Source: Streptomyces sp. SM10
GTDB lineage: Bacteria > Actinomycetota > Actinomycetes > Streptomycetales > Streptomycetaceae
Direction of reading: 5' to 3'
Assembly (NCBI RefSeq): GCF_002910915.1
Contig: NZ_NEUF01000111.1
Coordinates: 1 to 40,921, forward strand
DNA length: 40,921 nucleotides
Every line of letters begins with the position of its first letter. Within the stretch, counting starts at the first letter, position 1. Below, piece by piece: positions 34,163-40,921 of this stretch. The position numbers and the translations under genes are program-made. A model generated the notes under the pieces. That model had not been told where the DNA came from, made no database searches, and saw only the letters and a list, made by a program, of their open reading frames with translations.

Positions 34163-34575
34163 CCAGTCTTCCGGAACGAGGAGAACTCGTTGTTGTTGTC
34201 ATAGAACGTGAGGTATTGGAAGTTCCTGCTGGCGAAGTAGCTCGTTCCCCCGTACCCGGTGTCCCAGTAGAAGGTGAAGCCGGAACAGGACGTGAGCGCG
34301 GTCGCGTCGTTGGAGGCGGCGCCTATGGAATCCCCGAGGTACGCGGATTTGATCTTGTAGTACATGCCATGGAAGTTCGTGTGGGGATCGTTCAGGTCGT
34401 AGTAGCCCTCGTGGTAACTGGTGGGCTGTTGATAGTTGTAGACGCAAACGTTGCCCGCATTCGTGCAGTCGCCGTCGCCGTTCACCTACGCGGTCGCCGT
34501 CGTGGCAGCCATCAGCGCCGCCGCGATCACGGAAACCGTGGCGACTCCCTTCCATGCAGATCTCTTGGATTCCAT
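34156..34575 (-). pseudogene. Small secreted I36/crystallin-like protein interrupted by an in-frame amber codon
   Basis: From ATG at 34575, 29 codons encode a good signal peptide (MESKRSAWKGVATVSVIAAA then LMAATTATA). Codon 30 is TAG (34486-34488), and the same frame then runs 109 codons, VNGDGDCTNAGNVCVYNYQQ onward, to a TGA at 34156. The mature part is rich in Tyr, Asn and Ser with four cysteines and patterns such as NVCVY and FYWDTGYGGTSYF, which recall peptidase inhibitor I36 / beta-gamma crystallin folds (weak match). The stop lies at the expected signal cleavage site. GGGGGAG precedes the ATG. It is either a nonsense mutant, a sequencing error, or rarely read through. Codon use is less GC-rich than its neighbours. 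Confidence 0.75.
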
Positions 34576-34693
34576 CGGTTCACTTCTCCCCCACGGTCCC
34601 GCGGGCCGTGAAATCAGACAATCGGGACACACCAGGGATCCCCCCTAGGCAACGCCGAGCCGCACCAACTCTCGTGCAGGCAAGGGCAGTTGA

Positions 34694-34723
34694 AAGTTAC
34701 ACGCACACCTGTTCCCGTAGCAA
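34694..34723 (-). promoter_or_regulatory. Probable promoter of the five-gene ABC operon
   Basis: On the minus strand TTGCTA (34718-34723) and TAACTT (34694-34699) are 18 bases apart, about 120 bases before the ATG at 34575. The leader includes a CACGG/CCGTG hairpin near the ribosome binding site. Confidence 0.45.
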
Positions 34724-34762
34724 GATCTCATGAAGGGTGCGTGAAGGTTTGGAACCTGGGCG

Positions 34763-36226
34763 TCAGTCGCGCTTGCAGATCCGGTCGAGCAGATTGGCCG
34801 TGGCCCGCTGGATGCGGGGGTCGACATGGCCGGGGCGGTCCAGCGCCGGGGACCAGGCGAAGGTGCCCGAGGCGAAGACGAGCGCTCCCGACGGGGCGCG
34901 GTAGAGCGAGGTCTCCTGATGCCGCGTGACCCCCTCGCCGTCGGCGTACGGGGAGTGCGCGAGCAGCATGCGGCTCTCGTGCTCGGGCAGCGCCGTGCGC
35001 GGGAAGTAGCGGTCGGCCTCACCGGCGACCAGCCCGTCGATCTCGTCGCCCTCGGTCGCGCCGGTGGCCTCCCAGAGCCAGTGCGAGGCGTTCCGCACGA
35101 CCAGGGGGTGGGGGTCGGGGACCCGGCCCGCGTACTGGATGCCGAGGAGCTGCTGCTCGGGGCGGTCGATCTCGCGCCACAGCGCGGACTTGCCCGGGCC
35201 GCGGCGCTTGCGACAGGTGAGCAGGCGGTCGGGGACGCCGGAGGGCGACGGGCCGAGGCCGACCTGCCAGTACATGGTGTTGGCCGAGAGGAAGACGAGC
35301 GAGGTGCCGGTGTCCCGGGCCAGCTCGGCGGTGCGGCGCATCGGCACCGACCAGTACTCGTCGTGGCCGGGGAAGACGAGACCCCGGTAGCGGCTGGGGT
35401 CGATGCGGCCGGCGTGCAGGTCACGGGCGTCCGCGTACGCGAGGTCGTAGCCGTAGCGCTCGGCCCAACGGATGAAGTCGTAGGCGTGGCCGACGTGGAG
35501 GGGCAGGCCCGAGCCCGCGTAGGGGCGGTCGAAGGAGAGGGTGACCGCGGCGTCCTCCTCGCCCAGCAGCCGGCCCTCCTCGTCCCAGGCGTGGTAGAGG
35601 CTCGCGCCGGTGCGGCCGTCCTCCGGGTAGAGGTTGTAGGCCTGCCAGGTGACGTCGGGGAGCAGGAGCAGCAGGTCCGCGGGGTGGTCGTCGCGGACCG
35701 TGAAGGGGACGTGAGAGCGGTGGCCGTCGGCGGTGGTGAGCACGGCGACGTAGGCGCCGACCGACCAGTAGCTGGGGATCTGCAGCCGCCAGGAGAGCCA
35801 CCAGTGATGGCAGGAGACCGTCCGCTCGGCGGCCAGCGGCGCCGGCTGGACGATCCCGGAGAGACGCGGGCTGGTGGTGATCTTGGCGGCGCCGTCGCCC
35901 CCGTAGTGCCCGATGCGGTAGACGTCCACGGAGAACTGCTGGGGCGGGTCCACGGTGATGTGGAAGTCGATCGCCTCGCCGGGTGCCGCGGCGCCGGGGG
36001 AGACGAACCCCTTGATCTGCTGGTGCACGTCGTCGGCGGTGCGCGTGCCGCCACCGCTCCCCCCTCGGCCGAGATCGGGGTCGGCGTACCAGGGGACGAC
36101 ATGGCCGGTGTCGTCGAAGTAGTTCTCGCTGCCCCGCAGCCAGGGCAGCGGGCCCTGCCCGAAGGGGTCGCTCACGGCGTGCGCGAGGGCACCCGATTCC
36201 CATCGCCGGATCTGCTCCGCCCCCAT
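34763..36226 (-). CDS. N,N-dimethylformamidase beta subunit-like protein
   Basis: 487 residues starting MGAEQIRRWESGALAHAVSD. It matches the C-terminal domain family of N,N-dimethylformamidase large subunits: an N-terminal beta-rich domain (YRIGHYGGDGAAKI, VSCHHWWLSWRLQIPSYWSVG), then a glutaminase-like alpha/beta part (ADLLLLLPDVTWQAYNLYPE, LVFPGHDEYWSVPMR, LVFLSANTMYWQVGL). The HDEYW motif with nearby Trp and Tyr is conserved in the family. Actual substrate is unknown; many homologues are only annotated by similarity. GGGAGGGG precedes the ATG. Monocistronic. Confidence 0.85.
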   Translation of the reverse strand: MGAEQIRRWESGALAHAVSDPFGQGPLPWLRGSENYFDDTGHVVPWYADPDLGRGGSGGGTRTADDVHQQIKGFVSPGAAAPGEAIDFHITVDPPQQFSVDVYRIGHYGGDGAAKITTSPRLSGIVQPAPLAAERTVSCHHWWLSWRLQIPSYWSVGAYVAVLTTADGHRSHVPFTVRDDHPADLLLLLPDVTWQAYNLYPEDGRTGASLYHAWDEEGRLLGEEDAAVTLSFDRPYAGSGLPLHVGHAYDFIRWAERYGYDLAYADARDLHAGRIDPSRYRGLVFPGHDEYWSVPMRRTAELARDTGTSLVFLSANTMYWQVGLGPSPSGVPDRLLTCRKRRGPGKSALWREIDRPEQQLLGIQYAGRVPDPHPLVVRNASHWLWEATGATEGDEIDGLVAGEADRYFPRTALPEHESRMLLAHSPYADGEGVTRHQETSLYRAPSGALVFASGTFAWSPALDRPGHVDPRIQRATANLLDRICKRD

Positions 36227-36401
36227 CCCGCGCCCCTCCCTCGTCCCCCGACACCTCTGGCTCGCGCCGGATGCCGGCGCCACCCCCAGCACATCACATT
36301 ACGCACGCACTCCGTCACCGTTCGTCGTGAATCGACGGGAACGGAGCCTGATCTTCCATGCATTGAGGGGATATCCAGGACATTTCCCCATCTAGGTGGA
36401 C

Positions 36402-36468
36402 GGACGACCGTTCAACTCGGACGACCGTTCAACTCGGACGGCCGTCGCCCCGGACGGCCGTCAGCTCA
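36402..36468. repeat. Short tandem repeat, 17-bp unit, two exact and two degenerate copies
   Basis: GGACGACCGTTCAACTC at 36402-36418 and 36419-36435 is exact. It is followed by related units GGACGGCCGTCGCCCC (36436-36451) and GGACGGCCGTCAGCTCA (36452-36468). The last unit runs into the 3' end of the neighbouring membrane protein gene. Confidence 0.85.
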
Positions 36469-38188
36469 GGCGCACCGGCTTGTCGGTCCGCACCCCGACC
36501 GAGGTGAGCCAGGACAGCAGCGGCTCCGCGTCCCCGTCCTCGACGAGGCTGAGCACCGGGGAGCCGAGGTCGGACCGGCGGCCGCCGTCCACCAGCAGCG
36601 CGGGGCCGTCGAGCCAGTCGAGCCCGGGCGCGGCCCCCGCGGTGTCCACGGCGGCGCAGCACACCATCGCCACGACGTGGTCGGTGAGCAGCTCCGTGCC
36701 CGTACGCGGCGGCTGGAGCGGGAAGAGCGGGAGCGGGACAGGCCCCCAGAGATCAAGGGGGTCGGTGCCCGCCCCGGCCTGCCCGCTGTCCGCAGCGGCG
36801 CTCCCGGTCCGGGACCGCGGTTCCGCCGTCTCCTCGTCGCGGGCGAGGGCGGCGCCGATCCCCTCCGCGAGCGCCTCGCTGTCGGCGCCCGGGGTGGCGA
36901 GGTGGTCGATCACCCGCGCCAGCGTGGGGACCGCGGAACCGCCGGCGGCCGCCGCGCCCTGCGCCCCCACGGACACGCTCGCCGCGACCCCCATGGCGTC
37001 GAGCACCCGGTGCAGACGGGCGGCCTCCGTACGCCACTTCCGGTCCACGACCTCTTCCGGATACTGCTGCCAGTCGACGGGGGCCCAGCCGGGTCCGGTC
37101 TCGGCCGGTCCGCCGTGGAAGAGCCGGGCGGCGAGCAGGGAGGCCGCCTCGTCGGCCGCGCCGGGCTCCTCGATCAGATCGCAGGCGGGGCGCTCCCCCA
37201 GCCGCGAGGTGAAGCCGTCGGCGAGCCGGTCGCGCCGGGAGAGCTCGGTGAGCGCGGAGACGACGCCGGCGTCCAGCCTTGAGGGCCAGCGCCCCATCCG
37301 CCAGGCCGGCAGCGCGACCCGGGTCAGCAGCCGGTCCCAGCCGGCGTAGGCCAGTCCGACCTGCTCCTGGGCGGCGATCCGCAGCCCGTAGTCCACCTCC
37401 TGGGCGCGCCCCGACGCGGCGGCGGCGACGCAGCGCTCCATCTCCGCCGCGTGTACGCGGCAGCCGCGCAGCAGCATCCTGGCGATCCAGCCCACGCAGG
37501 CCGCGGGGATCCTCCGGACGAACACCTGGCCGGGCGCGGCGGCGTCGGCGACCGCGGCGTCCAGGCCACGGACGAAGCGGCGGGCGGCGGCTATGTCGGG
37601 GTGGGCGGACGGTCCGGTGCCCGCGACGACCGGGGCGAGGACCGCCCGCAGCTCGGCGACCCTCATCCACCACAGGAACGGCGACCCGATGACGAGCACG
37701 GGCGCCGCCGGGACCCTGCGGCCCCGCCGGGTCCCGCCGGGTCCCTTGAGAGCCTTCGCACCCGGCTGGGCGGCCGGGTGCGTACGGTCCTCCAGCCAGC
37801 TGTCGCAGTCCGGTGTCAGCTCTATGGCCGACGGCGCCGGGACGTCGAGCCGGTCGGCGAGGTCACGGACCAGCCGGTAGAGGTCGGGGGCAGCGGCCTC
37901 GGCGAGGGGCACGGTCGGGCTGACCGCGGGCCTCGCCCGGGCCACCGTGACGGCCACCGCCGCCGCCAGCAGCAGGACGACGACCGCGCAGGCCGCCACC
38001 GCCCAGCTGACCGTGGACCACACACCTGGGCCGATGTGCCCCTGGGCGCCCGCGACGAGCAGCACGACGGCCACGCCCGCCGGCAGGATCGCCAGGGCCG
38101 TGGCTCTGCTGCGGACGCGCAGCAGAGCCACGGCCCTGGCCCGCGCTGCGTGCGCACCCAGCTCCTCAACCGAACCGGTACCGGACAC
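36461..38188 (-). CDS. Membrane protein related to M48 peptidases, zinc motif absent
   Basis: 575 residues. Two membrane segments (about 31-48 and 57-84) are followed by PDLYRLVRDLADRLDVPAPS, typical of the start of M48/HtpX peptidase domains. Then comes VLVIGSPFLWWMRVAELRAV leading to LAPVVAGTG (183-192), where active relatives have AHExxH. The catalytic histidines and glutamate are missing, so it is probably a pseudo-enzyme; this relationship is my inference from motif order. A Gly/Ala-rich C-terminal half has no known domain. GTG at 38188 is used; the ribosome binding site is far away. Codons 17-33 form a perfect 23-bp hairpin. Confidence 0.78.
   Translation of the reverse strand: MSGTGSVEELGAHAARARAVALLRVRSRATALAILPAGVAVVLLVAGAQGHIGPGVWSTVSWAVAACAVVVLLLAAAVAVTVARARPAVSPTVPLAEAAAPDLYRLVRDLADRLDVPAPSAIELTPDCDSWLEDRTHPAAQPGAKALKGPGGTRRGRRVPAAPVLVIGSPFLWWMRVAELRAVLAPVVAGTGPSAHPDIAAARRFVRGLDAAVADAAAPGQVFVRRIPAACVGWIARMLLRGCRVHAAEMERCVAAAASGRAQEVDYGLRIAAQEQVGLAYAGWDRLLTRVALPAWRMGRWPSRLDAGVVSALTELSRRDRLADGFTSRLGERPACDLIEEPGAADEAASLLAARLFHGGPAETGPGWAPVDWQQYPEEVVDRKWRTEAARLHRVLDAMGVAASVSVGAQGAAAAGGSAVPTLARVIDHLATPGADSEALAEGIGAALARDEETAEPRSRTGSAAADSGQAGAGTDPLDLWGPVPLPLFPLQPPRTGTELLTDHVVAMVCCAAVDTAGAAPGLDWLDGPALLVDGGRRSDLGSPVLSLVEDGDAEPLLSWLTSVGVRTDKPVRLS
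38091..38140. repeat. Perfect 23-bp inverted repeat inside a coding region
   Basis: Arms 38091-38113 and 38118-38140 are exact reverse complements around the loop GACG; each arm starts GCCAGGGCCGTGG when read inward. It lies 48-97 bases inside the membrane protein gene and at protein level encodes ARAVALLRVRSRATALA. Confidence 0.95.
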
Positions 38189-38510
38189 GGCTGGACGTCA
38201 CCCCCTCTGCCCCCGCGACGGTAGTGGTCACTCCCCCACTGTGGCACCCGTCACCGACATCGCAATGCCGGTGGGCCAAGTGCCGGAACGCTTGCGCCGC
38301 ACCCTAGTTGGGGCCCCGGCGGACGTCATCCGGATGGCCGAGCCGTCACCCGATGGAATGGCTTTGGGCAAAGCTGCTGACGTGCCGGCCCTCGGGCGTT
38401 CGGTGATACGCCGCGCGTTCGTGTGCGGAGTCGCGGGGCCCGCCGCCCCCTCGTGTCCCTGGTCGCGGGGCCCGACGCCCCGGCACCGGACCTCCGCGCC
38501 TGACCCGCCC

Positions 38511-38640
38511 GCGCCTCGTACGGGGCCTGCCCGCGCCTCGTACGGGGCCTGCCCGCGCCTCGTACTGGCCTGGCTGCGCCTCGTACGGGGCCTGCCCGCG
38601 CCTCGTACTGGCCTGGCTGCGCCTCGTACGGGGCCTGTCT
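38511..38640. repeat. Six tandem 21/22-bp repeats downstream of purD
   Basis: Units start with GCGCCTCGTAC. Type A (22 bp) is at 38511-38532, 38533-38554, 38576-38597 and 38619-38640; type B (21 bp, with CTGGCCTGGCT) is at 38555-38575 and 38598-38618, in the order A A B A B A. Each A unit contains the near-palindrome GCCTCGTACGGGGC (one G-U). No gene is supported in 38229-38798: the frames open there have repeat-driven Arg/Ala/Pro content and no ribosome binding site. Confidence 0.9.
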
Positions 38641-38751
38641 GCGCCCGAGGGCCGGTGGCGGCCGGACATGGCTGCGCCCGGTGCCCGACGGCCTCCGGAC
38701 ACGCCTGTGCCTGCGCCCGGCGCACGGTGGCCTCGGGACACGCCTGTGCCC
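38641..38751. repeat. Three degenerate 33/39-bp repeats directly after the 22-bp array
   Basis: Units at 38641-38673, 38674-38712 and 38713-38751, all beginning GCGCCCG. The last two share CGGACACGCCTGTGCC-like ends with a few changes. They continue without a gap from the shorter repeats, which also begin with GCGCC. Confidence 0.75.
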
Positions 38752-38798
38752 GGCGCCTCCGGGGAGGGCCGGGCACAGGGGCGAGCGACGAGCAGGGG

Positions 38799-40052
<1,254 letters not shown>

Positions 40053-40059
40053 GGGGTGC

Positions 40060-40065
40060 AGCCTA
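40060..40065 (-). promoter_or_regulatory. Probable -10 element of a leaderless purD promoter
   Basis: TAGGCT on the minus strand with seven bases to the GTG. No strong -35. The layout matches the one before purF. Confidence 0.45.
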
Positions 40066-40184
40066 GCCGCCGGCGGCAGGACGCCTCGACGGGCGCCGCT
40101 CCGTGGACGCCGGGCCGACGGTCCCCCGACGGCACGGTGGGCCGTCGGGGGCAGGTGGTGCCGTCCGCGAGCGAGGCAGGGGCC

Positions 40185-40226
40185 GTCCTCGGGTCAGACG
40201 GGGTCGTCCTCGGGTCAGACGGGGCC
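40185..40226. repeat. 21-bp tandem duplication upstream of purD
   Basis: Two copies (40185-40205 and 40206-40226) beginning GTCCTCGGGTCAGACGGGG and differing at one base near the end. They lie in the dnaX-purD gap (40053-40276), which holds no gene. Confidence 0.85.
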
Positions 40227-40276
40227 GTCGTCCGTGCGCTCCGGGGCACGGACGGACCGACCTGGGCGCACGGCGC

Positions 40277-40921
40277 CTACTCGTTGGTGAACTCCTCGAC
40301 GACCGTGGCGCCCAGCTCGCGGACGATCAGGTCGTGGCCGGAGAGCGCGGAGTCGACCAGGTCCGGATCGTCCGCCTCCGCTGTGTCGTCCTCGGGGGCG
40401 ACGGACCGCGGCGGCTCCGGGGCCGAGCGGTCGTACGAGGACTGATCGGGCCGTCCTGACTGCTCCGGCGGGGGCTGCTGGGAGGGCGGCGGCTGGGCCG
40501 GGGCCGCGGGCCGCGGCTCGTACGACGGCGGGGCGGACGGCGCGGGCGGGGGCTGGTACGGGGCGGCGGGCGGCCTGCCTCCACCTCCGCCGCCACCGCC
40601 CGTCTGCGGGGGCTGACCGCCGCCTCCCGACGGATCGACGACCGATTCGACCCGCCACTTGGCGTTGAACTGCTCGGCGAGGGCCTGCTTGAGCACCTCC
40701 TCGCTCCCGCTGCTCGAGAACGTGTCGCGGGCACCGGCGTTGAGGAAGCCGATCTGCAGGGTGCTGCCGTCGAAGCCGGTGACCTGGGCGTTCTGGCTGA
40801 GCAGGATCCAGGTGAACCGGCGCCGGTTCTTCACGGCCTCGAGGATGTCGGGCCACATGGTGCGCACCTGGGCGGCGCCCTGCGCCATACCCGGCCCGCC
40901 GGGCGCGGGTGCCTGCGCGGC
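40277..40921 (-). CDS. dnaX: DNA polymerase III subunit gamma/tau, C-terminal part (runs off the window)
   Basis: The frame is open from the window edge to the stop at 40277. QVRTMWPDILEAVKNRRRFT, WILLSQNAQVTGFDGSTLQI and GFLNAGARDTFSSSGSEEVL form the C-terminal tau-type domain seen in actinobacterial DnaX. A long Pro/Gly/Gln-rich linker follows, and the acidic end is DLIVRELGATVVEEFTNE. The ATPase part of the clamp loader lies outside the window. Assignment rests on this domain and on the usual dnaX-purD neighbourhood. Confidence 0.88.
   Translation of the reverse strand, partial: AAQAPAPGGPGMAQGAAQVRTMWPDILEAVKNRRRFTWILLSQNAQVTGFDGSTLQIGFLNAGARDTFSSSGSEEVLKQALAEQFNAKWRVESVVDPSGGGGQPPQTGGGGGGGGRPPAAPYQPPPAPSAPPSYEPRPAAPAQPPPSQQPPPEQSGRPDQSSYDRSAPEPPRSVAPEDDTAEADDPDLVDSALSGHDLIVRELGATVVEEFTNE

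Noticed and set aside
38511..38751. CRISPR array
   Set aside because: Units are directly adjacent without unique spacers, unit length varies (21, 22, 33, 39), and no cas genes are in the window.

Overview
This window looks like chromosomal core DNA from a Streptomyces. Codon third positions are almost all G or C, GTG starts are common, and it carries bldC, an Lsr2 paralogue, a DUF3073 gene, valine dehydrogenase and purine genes. From memory, the gene order resembles the S. coelicolor segment running from dnaX (SCO4067) through purD, purC, purSQL, purF, purM, vdh and bldC (SCO4091) to the next gene; no database was searched.

Layout. 1-3261: end of a lipoprotein gene, a translationally coupled metallopeptidase-crcB-crcB operon (minus strand), and a divergent membrane metallophosphoesterase. 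3268-3659: tRNA cluster Glu-Asp-Phe with promoter and terminator. 3666-5284: CcdA and DsbA-like thiol-redox pair. 5474-9430: the large RNA helicase HrpA. 9476-9662: a second, identical tRNA-Asp. 9762-14243: a small CxxC protein, bldC with its own terminator and an AT-richer upstream region, an uncharacterised Streptomyces protein, vdh, and the acidic DUF3073 protein. 14397-17057: purM and purF. 17602-22019: five minus-strand accessory genes (META lipoprotein, mycothiol-dependent isomerase/SCP-like protein, membrane protein, M23-like protein, ArsR-type regulator). 22124-25298: purSQL with 4-bp overlaps. 25686-26021: Lsr2-like nucleoid protein. 26174-28686: three tRNA-Gly genes, the last two identical and flanking a DesK/DesR-like two-component pair. 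28731-29657: purC. 29775-34575: a five-gene coupled operon (small secreted protein broken by an amber codon, lipoprotein, adaptor, ABC ATPase, permease) that looks like an insertion in the purine region. 34763-38188: an N,N-dimethylformamidase-like protein and a membrane protein related to M48 peptidases but lacking the zinc motif. 38511-38751: tandem repeats. 38799-40052: purD. 40277 to the end: 3' end of dnaX.

The pur genes together cover PurF, PurD, PurSQL (FGAM synthase), PurM and PurC, most of the route from PRPP to SAICAR. They lie on one strand as separate transcription units; purF and purD appear to be transcribed as leaderless mRNAs.

The most unusual element is the tRNA-Gly(UCC) at 26174-26245. 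Its D-loop and T-arm deviate from a translating tRNA in the same places as the staphylococcal glycine tRNAs reserved for peptidoglycan bridge synthesis. Streptomyces also builds a glycine bridge with a Fem-type enzyme. Other leads are the amber-interrupted secreted protein in the ABC operon, a 23-bp perfect hairpin inside a coding region, an array of palindrome-bearing repeats after purD, and duplicated tRNAs flanking gene modules.
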